DNA of 64,000 nt, from contig UQGJ01000003.1 in assembly GCA_900540545.1 (NCBI GenBank), forward strand, positions 62,001-126,000, given 5' to 3'. The stretch is from an uncultured Eubacteriales bacterium (GTDB taxonomy: Bacteria; Bacillota; Clostridia; Oscillospirales; Oscillospiraceae). The translations under genes and the position numbers were made by a program. The notes under the pieces were generated by a model. That model saw nothing but the letters and a program-made list of their open reading frames with translations, ran no database searches and was not told the origin of the DNA. Below are positions 26,108-34,779 of the stretch, piece by piece (position 1 is the first letter of the stretch; each line of letters starts with the position of its first letter).

Positions 26108-26455
26108 ATGCAAACATACTTTATCCCGGCCAACTATACCGACGCAGGCAAGGTGCTGGGCTTGTTCGAGGTGCGCAACGTCATCGAGGCGGCGCTCTTC
26201 GGCCTGCCCGTGCTCGTCCTGTGCTTTACGCAGTTGCCGTTCGAGCTGACCATGAAGATCATGGTCACGCTCGCGGTCATTGTGCCCGTCGTCGGATTTG
26301 CCCTCATTGGCTTGGCGGACGATAGCCTGACCCGCTACCTGTCCATGTGGTGGAAGTGGCGCCGCCGGAGGGCGGTACTTACGTACAGAGGGGAGGTCGG
26401 CTGTAGTCATGGGCTTAAAAGAAACGATATTCGGAGGCACCATCAAGGGCGCTGA
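26108..26455 (+). CDS. PrgI-family (VirB3-like) membrane protein
   Basis: The ATG follows the preceding stop without a gap, with GAGGAGGG upstream. The 115-aa protein begins MQTYFIPANYTDAGKVLGLF and has two adjacent membrane segments (AALFGLPVLVLCFTQL and IMVTLAVIVPVVGFALIG), then a basic tail with WWKWRRRR: the PrgI pattern. PrgI is the VirB3 counterpart of Gram-positive conjugation systems and sits immediately before VirB4, as here. The last 47 bp overlap the VirB4 gene. Confidence 0.8.
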   Translation: MQTYFIPANYTDAGKVLGLFEVRNVIEAALFGLPVLVLCFTQLPFELTMKIMVTLAVIVPVVGFALIGLADDSLTRYLSMWWKWRRRRAVLTYRGEVGCSHGLKRNDIRRHHQGR

Positions 26456-29012
26456 CGGATATGACAGCGCCTACGACGGAAGCGTCCAGCGCTGGATCCC
26501 CGTCAGGGACATTATTCGTGGCACCGTGGTGACCAAGGATGGACGGTATATCCGTGTCCTGGAGGTCCTGCCGGTCAACTTCTACACATTGTCGGACAGT
26601 GAAAAGGAGGCCGTACTGGCCGATATGGCGGCCTGGCTCAAGATCGCGCCCCGGACGCTCCAGTTCGTAGTGCGCACCCAGCGCTTTGATATGGAGGCGT
26701 ACCGGGAGCGCCAGCAGGCCAATATGGAGCGTGAGGAAGTGGGCGCCTGCCGGGCCATGATCCAAGATAACATCAACGAGGTGTCCCGCCTGGTGGAGAA
26801 TGAGGCCATCAGCCACCGCTTTTTTGTCAGCTTCGAGTATGAAGTGGGCATGAAGGCCAGAGACAACACGCCTGCGTCCGTCGCCGAGCGGTTGGAGGAG
26901 GTGGCGGATACCGCGACCCGTTATCTGGAGCGCTGCGGCCTCACCGTCCTGGACCCCGAGTACAGTGACAATGCTATTCTGGAAGTCCTCTATGACATCT
27001 ATAACAAATCCACGTCCCGGCGCGTGAAGCTGCCGCCTGGGGTCTTTGACATGATTTCCACCGTCCACGGCATCTATGGAAAGTCGGACCAAGCAATCCA
27101 GGACGCCGAGCAACGATCGGCGATGAAAAAGCGTAGCATCCTGCATAGAAAGGACGCCGGTGCCCCTCGGCTGGCGGCGGGGGCGACGACCCTCTCGGAC
27201 ATCCTCGCGCCCAACGACGTGGACCTGATGAGCGCCGACTACGTGGAGATCGACGGAGTATATCACGCCTACCTCTACATAGCCGGATATGGCTACGCCA
27301 CCGTCGTGGGGAAGGCGTGGCTGGCCCACCTAATCGAGGCCGGTGAGGGGGTGAGCATGAGTTTTGTCATCAAAAAGCAGTCCCGGGAGCGGGCGGTGAG
27401 CGACATCGGTCAAAAGACCATGTGGCGGCGCAGCCAAATGCGTGACGTGGGCGACACCCGGGCCGACTACGAACAGCTTGGCGACGCCATCAGCGCCGGG
27501 CTGTACTTAAAGGAGGGGATCAACCGCGAGGGGGAGGACCTCTACTACATGCACACGGTCCTGGAGATGGTGGCGGACGACCCCGATACGCTGGAGCAAC
27601 GCTTGAGCAGCCTGGAAAACCTCTGTGTGTCCATGGACATGCTCCCCAAGCGCTGCACCCTTCATGAGGAACAGGGCTTCCTCTCTGTGCTGCCGCTGCT
27701 GACCCTGGGGCCAGACATCGAGCGCAAGGCCAAGCGTAACGCCCTCACGTCCAGCGTGGCCGCAGCGTTCCCGTTCACTTCCTACGAGTTGACCGATCAG
27801 ATGGGGATTTTCCTCGGTTTGAATATGTATAACCGCAGCCCTGTCTTTATCGACAATTTCGACGATTACAAATACCCCAACGGTAATTTTTGCGCTTTTG
27901 GATCCACGGGCGCTGGCAAATCCGTCCTCTTGCAGTCCGTGGGCGGCCGGTACCGTCAGCAGGGACGGCATGTCATTTTTATTGTCCCGGAAAAGGGCCA
28001 TGAGTTCAGGCCCTTGTGTGAGGCCATGGGCGGCCAGTACGCCCGTCTGGGCCCTTCCTCCCCGGACTGCATCAGTGAGCTTGATATCCGCCCGGCCAGC
28101 ACCGACGTCTACAACGTGGCCAAGGGACTCTCTGCCCGCAACGATTCTCTTCTTGCGGACAAGATCGCCAAGGTGGAGATCTGGTACAGCCTCCAAAAGC
28201 AGGACTTGACCGTTGAGGATAAAAACCTCCTGGACACCAGCTTGGTGGAGTGCTACGGCCGCCGAGGGATGACCTTCGACAACGCTAGCCTTTATGAGGA
28301 GGACGGCTCCCTAAAGGAGATGCCGGTCTATGCCGACTGGTACGAGATCCTCATTGCCAAGAAGGAGACCCGGCACCTGGCCACCGTCCTGGCCCGCTAC
28401 GTGCATGGCTCGGCCAAGAGCATGGGCGCCCGGACCACCATCGACATCCACAACCCCTATATCGTGCTCGACCTCACCGGCGTGCCGGAGGACCTGGTGA
28501 TTCCTACGCTCTACACCGCTACGGAATTTGCCACCGACATTATCATGATGAATGGTCTGGATGGGACGGTGCTGCTGGCGGACGAGCTCTGGAAGCTGGT
28601 GGGCAGCCAATCCAATCCCCTGGCGGCTAATTACGTGGTGAAATCTATCAAGCTCATCCGTGCTCTGGGCGGTATAGCCGGTGTCACAAGCCAAGGACTC
28701 GCGGATATGTTCGCGCTTGAGGATGGGAAGTACGGCAAATCCATTATAAATAGCTCCAGGATCAAGATCGTCTTGCAGCTGGAGGAACAGGAGGCGGAGT
28801 TCGCGCGTGGAAAACTGAACCTGACGGAGAGCGAGCAGCAGATGATCACTCGCTTTCACCGCGGGGAGGGCCTCCTCTGCATCGGCCGTAACCATGTCCC
28901 CGTAGCCTTCACGGTTTCACCGCTTGAATACGAATATATAACTACATCGCCCACCGACATGAGGGCCCGGGCCACTGCCCGGCCCACGGAGGAGGAGGCC
29001 GCGGATGCTTGA
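26409..29012 (+). CDS. VirB4/TraE-family conjugation ATPase
   Basis: An 867-aa protein with the Walker A box GSTGAGKS at residues 498-505 and Walker B LLADE ending at D725-E726. The long N-terminal domain (residues 1-450) is typical of VirB4, and FIVPEKGHEFRPLC follows the P-loop at the expected distance. VirB4 ATPases power assembly of the channel and substrate transfer at the inner face of the membrane. ATG 26409 follows GGGGAGG and overlaps PrgI by 47 bp. It overlaps the next gene by 8 bp. Confidence 0.93.
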   Translation: MGLKETIFGGTIKGADGYDSAYDGSVQRWIPVRDIIRGTVVTKDGRYIRVLEVLPVNFYTLSDSEKEAVLADMAAWLKIAPRTLQFVVRTQRFDMEAYRERQQANMEREEVGACRAMIQDNINEVSRLVENEAISHRFFVSFEYEVGMKARDNTPASVAERLEEVADTATRYLERCGLTVLDPEYSDNAILEVLYDIYNKSTSRRVKLPPGVFDMISTVHGIYGKSDQAIQDAEQRSAMKKRSILHRKDAGAPRLAAGATTLSDILAPNDVDLMSADYVEIDGVYHAYLYIAGYGYATVVGKAWLAHLIEAGEGVSMSFVIKKQSRERAVSDIGQKTMWRRSQMRDVGDTRADYEQLGDAISAGLYLKEGINREGEDLYYMHTVLEMVADDPDTLEQRLSSLENLCVSMDMLPKRCTLHEEQGFLSVLPLLTLGPDIERKAKRNALTSSVAAAFPFTSYELTDQMGIFLGLNMYNRSPVFIDNFDDYKYPNGNFCAFGSTGAGKSVLLQSVGGRYRQQGRHVIFIVPEKGHEFRPLCEAMGGQYARLGPSSPDCISELDIRPASTDVYNVAKGLSARNDSLLADKIAKVEIWYSLQKQDLTVEDKNLLDTSLVECYGRRGMTFDNASLYEEDGSLKEMPVYADWYEILIAKKETRHLATVLARYVHGSAKSMGARTTIDIHNPYIVLDLTGVPEDLVIPTLYTATEFATDIIMMNGLDGTVLLADELWKLVGSQSNPLAANYVVKSIKLIRALGGIAGVTSQGLADMFALEDGKYGKSIINSSRIKIVLQLEEQEAEFARGKLNLTESEQQMITRFHRGEGLLCIGRNHVPVAFTVSPLEYEYITTSPTDMRARATARPTEEEAADA

Positions 29013-29691
29013 GCCTATCGTTGCCCCAAATTTCAAGCCGGATATGCAACAGGTGCAGCGTCTGGCCGGAGAGGCTTTTGTCTCCACCGGGACATTAGTG
29101 GCGCTGGCTGACGGCGCCGTCTGCACGCCGGACAAGCTGGCCGACTGCCTGGAGGCCGCGGCGGCCAAGGCGGAAAAGGCGGCGCTTGAGGTCCGGGCGC
29201 TGTGCGAAAAGTATATGCCCACCCTGGTCCAACAGGGTAAGAAGCGGCCCGCCCCCGTGGAGGTGGCTGGCCGCCTGGAGATCAACGAGTACCGCTGGAT
29301 GCACTTTACCCTGAACACACTTTTGCCCCACTGCCGCTTTTCCACGCCCCAGTATCTCAGCGACACCCTCGCCGCCCTTATGGACGGTTATACCGCCGGT
29401 GGGAAGCGCCTGCCCCATTTCACCGAGCCAGCCATGCTGGTGATCGACGAGCACTGCGACCTTCAGTCCCGCCAGGTGTACGACGCAGACAACAAGGGCT
29501 GGAAGGCCATCCCCAACGCACTCAAGGGGCGGGTCATCGAGGACGACGACCAGTTCTCCCTCCAGATCCACCTTCTGGCTACCCGGGACAGGCAGACGGC
29601 CTGCCACATCTATCTGCTCCCCGCCAGCGAGGCCGGCGACTTCTACGGCTTGCGATACGGGGACTATCCGCTCCCTTTCGGCGGCCTGTGA
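29005..29691 (+). CDS. Hypothetical transfer-operon protein, 228 aa
   Basis: The ATG overlaps the VirB4 stop region, with GGAGGAGG upstream. The N-terminal third is helical and Ala/Glu-rich (AAAAKAEKAALEVRALCEKY); the C-terminal third is alpha/beta (FSLQIHLLATRDRQTACHIY). No signal peptide or membrane segment. I do not recognise the family. Overlap with VirB4 and position before VirD4 suggest a cytosolic role in transfer. Confidence 0.7.
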   Translation: MLEPIVAPNFKPDMQQVQRLAGEAFVSTGTLVALADGAVCTPDKLADCLEAAAAKAEKAALEVRALCEKYMPTLVQQGKKRPAPVEVAGRLEINEYRWMHFTLNTLLPHCRFSTPQYLSDTLAALMDGYTAGGKRLPHFTEPAMLVIDEHCDLQSRQVYDADNKGWKAIPNALKGRVIEDDDQFSLQIHLLATRDRQTACHIYLLPASEAGDFYGLRYGDYPLPFGGL

Positions 29692-29703
29692 CTGGGGGCG
29701 ACC

Positions 29704-29949
29704 ATGGACCAGCACCCCCCGAAAAAGGCCCTCCTGGACATGGACTTTTTCGGACCTCGTTTTGGGCCGTGCGGTGCCCCGTGGAAGCCTTGGAATTTCA
29801 GGGGTCTAGGAGACGCGCGTATAGCCCAGCCAGGAGGAGGTTGGGACATCCCCGGTACCATGACCAATCTACCACCAAAACAAGGGGGGATGGAGCTTGA
29901 TTTTCTCTGCGGCAGACATCGAACTGCTCCGGCTCACCGGCTGGTGTAA
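29704..29949 (+). CDS. Possible small protein, 81 aa (doubtful)
   Basis: An ATG at 29704 opens an 81-codon frame rich in Pro, Gly and aromatic residues (for example DMDFFGPRFGPCGAPWKPW). It fills the only 200-bp gap in the transfer operon. The ribosome site (GGGGGCG) is weak and its 3' end overlaps the next gene by 53 bp in another frame. It could be a real small gene or chance. Confidence 0.25.
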   Translation: MDQHPPKKALLDMDFFGPRFGPCGAPWKPWNFRGLGDARIAQPGGGWDIPGTMTNLPPKQGGMELDFLCGRHRTAPAHRLV

Positions 29950-31054
29950 AGACCTTCCTCTGACCTCCGCCGGGCAGGAATTTCTTCCTGAAGAGGTCGC
30001 CGCTTTAGAGGCCCTGGGGTATCTCACTGTCACCAAGGCCAAGGCCCTGCGCCTCCGCGCGGCAGGAGGCCGCCTTCTTTCCGGTCTGGGGGTCCCTATG
30101 CCCTCCAACAAGTGGCCGACCTCTAAGGACCACATCCTCAAGCGCAGATACCAGGCCGCCGCCATCCTCGTCACCTGCCACCGGGCAGGACTCCAAGTCT
30201 ACGCCGACTGCCTGGCCGACCTCAAAACGCCCCCGGTGTTCCTCTCCTCGGCGGCAGTACGCCGCAACGAAGAGCTGGGTGGCAACGTCTTTCACGGTAC
30301 CCGCTTTGCCGGCATCCTACATCTGCCCGGCTGGTCCTACATCGTCCATTTCGTGGGTCCCAACGCCGGGGGCATCAGCTACCTCAATGAGATGAAGTCC
30401 TATCACAGCGTAACGGCCTCTCTCGATACCCTCTCCGGGATGGTATTCGCCGGGGCAGGGTACGACCAGGTCTGGCGGGAGCTTGCTGAAGACGCGCCCA
30501 CCCGGGCAGGACCCAAGCGGGCCGGGATGCTCCAGAGCTACGGCGAGGTCTATGCTGCCTCCGCGCTGCCGGTCCATCTGCTCTCCTGCGACGGTACAGG
30601 TGCCCTTCAGCTGGCGGTCATGTGCCAGGCGGACTACCGGGATCGTCTCACGAGGCTGGTGCTGGGCAATCGGTTCCGCCCGCCGGAGGAGGGCCTGCCT
30701 GACTGCGACGGCATGAGCCGGGAGCGGCCCTTCGTGCTGGCGGTGGATATGGACCTCAAGCGCATCGACCGGGCCTGCGCCCAAGCCCACGCTGGCGGGT
30801 ACCCCCTGCCGGGGATCGCCGCGTTGGAGGGGCAGAGCTCACTGCTAAAAAAATTATATGAAACGACCGCAAGAGGGGTCGTTTACGACATCAGGCCCAA
30901 GGCGCTGACCGATGCCTTTGGAGCGGCGTGCGCCCTGCGCGTGCCCTCCCACGCCCCCTTCTGCGCCGGAGGGGAGTTAGTACATCATGCCGCGCCTGTC
31001 GGACCTACTGCAAAAGCTGTCCAAGTGGACGGAGAAATGGGAAACGAATACTGA
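29897..31054 (+). CDS. Uncharacterised transfer-operon protein, 385 aa
   Basis: TTG 29897 follows GGGGGGATGGAG. The first 70 residues look like a small winged-helix domain (AADIELLRLTGWCKDLPLTS then EEVAALEALGYLTVTKAKAL), followed by an alpha/beta domain with YQAAAILVTCHRAGLQVYAD and SYIVHFVGPNAGGISYL. The layout, a wHTH plus a nuclease-like lobe, recalls replication-relaxation proteins of Gram-positive plasmids and ICEs, but I see no definite motif and do not assign the family. The 3' end overlaps the VirD4 gene by 68 bp, so the two are coupled. Confidence 0.65.
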   Translation: MIFSAADIELLRLTGWCKDLPLTSAGQEFLPEEVAALEALGYLTVTKAKALRLRAAGGRLLSGLGVPMPSNKWPTSKDHILKRRYQAAAILVTCHRAGLQVYADCLADLKTPPVFLSSAAVRRNEELGGNVFHGTRFAGILHLPGWSYIVHFVGPNAGGISYLNEMKSYHSVTASLDTLSGMVFAGAGYDQVWRELAEDAPTRAGPKRAGMLQSYGEVYAASALPVHLLSCDGTGALQLAVMCQADYRDRLTRLVLGNRFRPPEEGLPDCDGMSRERPFVLAVDMDLKRIDRACAQAHAGGYPLPGIAALEGQSSLLKKLYETTARGVVYDIRPKALTDAFGAACALRVPSHAPFCAGGELVHHAAPVGPTAKAVQVDGEMGNEY

Positions 31055-33104
31055 AAAGCGCTGTGGCGCCTGGTTGGACCGCCACCGCAAGAAGTTCAAG
31101 CTCTACATCCCCCTGGGGGTGGTAGGGCTTTATTTTTACGGGATGTTCATCAACTCCATGCGGTTGGGCACCCAATCCACATTCGGCTCCGAGCCGGTGG
31201 AGTCCATCTGGGTATGGAACCCGATCTGGAATCTCCTGGCGATATTTACCCCCTGGGGGCTGGGAATCACGGCGGTGGGTGCCCTGCTGATCTGCCTCAT
31301 TACGAAGAAAGGCTATAACCGATTTTCAGGCTACAAGTTCAAGCGGGACCCCCGGGGCTTCGACATCCTCCCCGACGGGACGCATGGCACCGCTGAGTTT
31401 ATGACGAAACAGGAGGCCAAGGGTGTGCTGGAGGTAGGCCCCCTCAAGGAGCTCAACGGCCCGGTGGTGGGAAAGATCAAGGCAAAGGCGGAAGACGACG
31501 ACAAGTACGCCGACTACGTCGCCATCCCCCTGGCCCGGGGGTTCAACGGCAGCCAGATCATCTACGGCGCCCCGGGGACCGGAAAGTCCTGGGGGCACGT
31601 GCGCCCCTACATGATGGGGGCGGTCAAGCGCAGAGAGTCAATGGTGTGCATCGACCCCAAGGCCGAGCTCTTCGAGAGCATGGCCGGTTACCTGGAGGAC
31701 AGCGGCTACGAGGTGCGGGCGTTCAATCTGTTGGACATGGAGAGCAGCAACGCATGGAACCTGATGAACGACATCGAGGCAGACCCGAATCTGGTACAGA
31801 CCATCGTAGAGGTCATCATCAAGAACACCAGCAACGTCTCCGAGCGGCAGGATTTTTGGGAGAAGGCCGAGGCCAACCTCCTCAGCGCCCTCATTTACTA
31901 TGTCCAGAGCCTGACCTACCCCGGGACCAAGACCCTGCTGCCCTTGGAGCAGCGCAGCCTGGGCGCCATCTTCCGGCTCCTCTCCGACGAGTCTTTCGCC
32001 AACCTGGAGGATCGGTTCGCGGAGCTGCCCAAGAAACACCCGGCCAAGGCGCCATATGGCGTGTTCAAGCTGGCCAACCGGCAGATCTGGGGCAACATCG
32101 CCATCGGCACCGCTCACCGCCTGTCCGTATTCCAAAACGACCTGGTGGACAAGATCACCAGCTACAACGAGATCGACTTGGAGCTGCCCGGCCAAAAGCC
32201 CTGCGCCTACTTCCTCATCATCTCGGATCAGGACACGTCCATGCAGTTTCTAAGCTCCCTTTTCATCAGCCTGCTGTTCTCACGGCTCACCAGCTACGCC
32301 CGCCGTCATGGTGAGCGCGGGCGTCTGCCCGTCCCGGTCAACTTCATTTTGGACGAGGGGTGCAACGTGTACCTGCCGGACTTCAAAAAAATCATCAATA
32401 CGTCCCGCTCCCGGGCCATCAACTGCCTCTTCTACACCCAGTCGGTGAGCCAAATGGCCGACACCTACCCCAAAAAGGAGTGGGAGGAGATCGTGGGCGG
32501 GGCGGATGTGCAGATCTTCCTGGGGGCCAACGACAAGATGACGGTGGACTATTTCAGTGATAAAATCGGCGCCGCGACCATCCGGGTCAACAACAACCAA
32601 ATGCCCCTGATGCCGCTCTTCTCACCCATCTATAACTCCACGCGGCCGTACAGCCAGACCCGGAGCAACACCCAGCGGATGCTTATGATGCCGGACGAAC
32701 TGCTGCGGCTGGACGACCGCAAGTGCATCGTCCTCTGCCGCGGCCATAAGCCGTTGGAGCTCTACAAGATCTCCCCCAAGGAGTTCCCCGATTACGAAAA
32801 GCTGCGGGGTATCAAGACCGCCGACTATATTCCAGACTGGCGGAAGGCGGAACAGGAGCGTGCGGAGAAGCCGCCGGCACCCGTGGAACCTGTGCCGCCT
32901 CCGGCCAGCGCTCCGCCTCCGCCCCGGGAGTCCCACCCGCCACGGACGTCTACACCGCCTGCGACGGTACGTCCTGCCTCCGTACCCTTCCATGAGAAGA
33001 AGTCCGCCCGACCCACTTTCACGGATGGTCTGGACGCTGGTTATATGCTGGTGGACGACGACAGCGACGACGAGATCGACTCAGAGTATATTGGACGCAG
33101 TTGA
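30987..33104 (+). CDS. VirD4/TraG-family type IV coupling protein
   Basis: A 705-aa protein with two N-terminal membrane segments (about residues 35-50 and 75-100), Walker A GAPGTGKS at 194-201, and Walker B FILDEGC at D456-E457. CIDPKAELFE after the P-loop and YTQSVSQMADTYP downstream are typical of TraG/VirD4. The protein recruits the relaxase-DNA complex and pumps it into the channel. Residues after about 640 form a Pro-rich, then acidic tail (DDDSDDEIDSEYIG). The long overlap with the preceding gene and the terminator directly after its stop mark the end of the core transfer operon. Confidence 0.93.
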   Translation: MPRLSDLLQKLSKWTEKWETNTEKRCGAWLDRHRKKFKLYIPLGVVGLYFYGMFINSMRLGTQSTFGSEPVESIWVWNPIWNLLAIFTPWGLGITAVGALLICLITKKGYNRFSGYKFKRDPRGFDILPDGTHGTAEFMTKQEAKGVLEVGPLKELNGPVVGKIKAKAEDDDKYADYVAIPLARGFNGSQIIYGAPGTGKSWGHVRPYMMGAVKRRESMVCIDPKAELFESMAGYLEDSGYEVRAFNLLDMESSNAWNLMNDIEADPNLVQTIVEVIIKNTSNVSERQDFWEKAEANLLSALIYYVQSLTYPGTKTLLPLEQRSLGAIFRLLSDESFANLEDRFAELPKKHPAKAPYGVFKLANRQIWGNIAIGTAHRLSVFQNDLVDKITSYNEIDLELPGQKPCAYFLIISDQDTSMQFLSSLFISLLFSRLTSYARRHGERGRLPVPVNFILDEGCNVYLPDFKKIINTSRSRAINCLFYTQSVSQMADTYPKKEWEEIVGGADVQIFLGANDKMTVDYFSDKIGAATIRVNNNQMPLMPLFSPIYNSTRPYSQTRSNTQRMLMMPDELLRLDDRKCIVLCRGHKPLELYKISPKEFPDYEKLRGIKTADYIPDWRKAEQERAEKPPAPVEPVPPPASAPPPPRESHPPRTSTPPATVRPASVPFHEKKSARPTFTDGLDAGYMLVDDDSDDEIDSEYIGRS

Positions 33105-33105
33105 C

Positions 33106-33131
33106 GCGGCGCTTTCACAGCGCCGCTTTTT
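33106..33131 (+). terminator. Rho-independent terminator after the coupling-protein gene
   Basis: GCGGCGCT (33106-33113) and AGCGCCGC (33119-33126) form a perfect 8-bp stem with a 5-nt loop, followed by TTTTTG. The ribosome site of the replication-initiator gene begins 12 bp later. Confidence 0.85.
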
Positions 33132-33153
33132 GTTTAGAAAGGAGCGACCCCTT

Positions 33154-34188
33154 ATGAAGGCAGCCCCAATGGTAGAGCGCCCGGATTTCCCGCTCTTGAC
33201 CCTATCCGAGGTCCAGTCCTTCCACCATATGCAGATGCCCCGGTGGCTCTTCTTCGACAGCCGGTACAGCGATATGTCCCTGGAGGCCAAGGTGGCCTAC
33301 ACGTTCATCTTCAACCGCTACCAACTCTCCCGGCTCCACGGCTGGGTCAACGACCAGGGTGAGGTCTTCATCATCTATCCGAGGCAGGCCTTGGCCCGTG
33401 AGATGCAGATCAGCTACCGAAAGTGTATTGACTGCTTCAAGGAGCTGGTAGCCCATCAACTCATATGGGAACGCCGCTGCGGGCAGGGCTCCCCCAACCA
33501 GATCTACCTGGCCCGACTGATGGACACCCCCGCCCGGACGGACTACGAGAGCGCCCCCTTCGTCACCCCGGAGGGGGAGGCCACCCAGCTGAGAAGTGCC
33601 GAAAACGCACTTCAGGAGGAGGAGCCGGACACGCCGACCCCCTGCGGTGGTAAGGAAGATGTGTCGGGGGTGCAGGCCCAGACGTGCCGCCACGACACTT
33701 CAAGCCATGCGCCCCGGTCAGGTCAAGAGGTGCCGGGGGCGCACCCAAGTCAGAAAGAGAAAATAAAAACAGATGGGAGTGCTACTGATGTCAGTCAGTC
33801 CTTCGGACCGGCTGCGGACGGCGAAGAGGAAGGGCTTCAGGCGATCTTGGACGGCTGCGAGCTGTGGGTGTTGCCGGAGGAGGCTCAGCGACCCATCAGC
33901 GACGCGGTGGAACGGCTCTATTTTTCTGACAACTACCGCGTCGGCCCAACCCTGCTGCCACAGAGCAGGATCCGGGCAAAGCTCCGGCGGCTGGACTGCG
34001 TCATGGTCCAGTCCATCTATGGCAAGCTCATCACCAACACCCGGCCGGTCAAGAACTCCACGGCCTACATCATGGCGGTGGTGCTGAACACAATCTCTGA
34101 AACCGAGGGCGACTTGTTGGTGGACCCCTACATCAACAGCTTCCGGGACACGCCCGGCATGGATGCCGGCGCCGGTGGGAGGTGGTAA
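33154..34188 (+). CDS. RepA_N-type replication initiator
   Basis: The start is ATG 33154, after AGAAAGGAG; upstream in-frame codons lie inside the coupling-protein gene. The N-terminal domain matches the RepA_N family: QMPRWLFFDSRYSDMSLEAK, then GWVNDQGEVFIIYPRQALAREM, a winged-helix DNA-binding unit. A variable middle region is followed by a C-terminal helical domain with LPEEAQRPISDAVERLYFSD that probably binds the host replication machinery. Such proteins initiate theta replication of plasmids and of ICE circles. The length (344 aa) is normal for the family. Confidence 0.85.
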   Translation: MKAAPMVERPDFPLLTLSEVQSFHHMQMPRWLFFDSRYSDMSLEAKVAYTFIFNRYQLSRLHGWVNDQGEVFIIYPRQALAREMQISYRKCIDCFKELVAHQLIWERRCGQGSPNQIYLARLMDTPARTDYESAPFVTPEGEATQLRSAENALQEEEPDTPTPCGGKEDVSGVQAQTCRHDTSSHAPRSGQEVPGAHPSQKEKIKTDGSATDVSQSFGPAADGEEEGLQAILDGCELWVLPEEAQRPISDAVERLYFSDNYRVGPTLLPQSRIRAKLRRLDCVMVQSIYGKLITNTRPVKNSTAYIMAVVLNTISETEGDLLVDPYINSFRDTPGMDAGAGGRW

Positions 34189-34191
34189 CCG

Positions 34192-34743
34192 ATGTTTGTA
34201 ACCCCAGAGCAAGAAGTCCTCCTGGACGCTTTGGAAAAGACCGGGTGCCTGACTCTGGACCAGGCGGTGAAGATCATGCGCTCCCGCACCCCACGTCTGG
34301 CCGCCTCCATGGGGATAAGGCTGGTGGACCAACTGGCCCACATCAATAAGGTCCGCATCCTGCCGGACGGGACCATCACCATGTACCTCTTCGGGCGGCG
34401 GGATGACGATATGCTTGCCGCCGTGGATGTCATGCTGGACGTATGCCGTGGACTTCCGAAGGTCTGGGCCGGACGCCGCGCTCCGTTCATGCTCACCTTC
34501 CTGATGGGCGAGAAGCTCAAGCAGTTTGGTGTGGTGAAGGTGGCGGAGGGAATGGAGGTGGGGATCGGAGTGACCGTGGAAGGAGCCAGTACCGGCCGGC
34601 GCCTCCACGTCATATTCATCCTGTCTGCCATGGGCCAGAAGGAATTGGTGAGCACCAGTGTGCCCCATTATTTCGTGTTCCATGACGGTGAGCGTTATCG
34701 CTACTACAAAGGAGGTGATGCCGCCGACGTGGCATCGAAATAG
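34192..34743 (+). CDS. Conserved-type ICE protein, 183 aa (possibly DUF5697)
   Basis: ATG 34192 follows GGGAGG. The N-terminus predicts a winged helix (QEVLLDALEKTGCLTLDQAV), followed by an alpha/beta domain with DDDMLAAVDVMLDVCRGLP and KLKQFGVVKVAEGMEVGI. It resembles a family found beside RepA_N initiators in clostridial ICEs, which I tentatively recall as DUF5697. There are no catalytic motifs. It lies 3 bp after the initiator gene and is likely co-transcribed and involved in replication or copy control. Confidence 0.6.
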   Translation: MFVTPEQEVLLDALEKTGCLTLDQAVKIMRSRTPRLAASMGIRLVDQLAHINKVRILPDGTITMYLFGRRDDDMLAAVDVMLDVCRGLPKVWAGRRAPFMLTFLMGEKLKQFGVVKVAEGMEVGIGVTVEGASTGRRLHVIFILSAMGQKELVSTSVPHYFVFHDGERYRYYKGGDAADVASK

Positions 34744-34779
34744 CAGTAGTCCAAAGAACAAGTAAAGGAGTGAAAATCT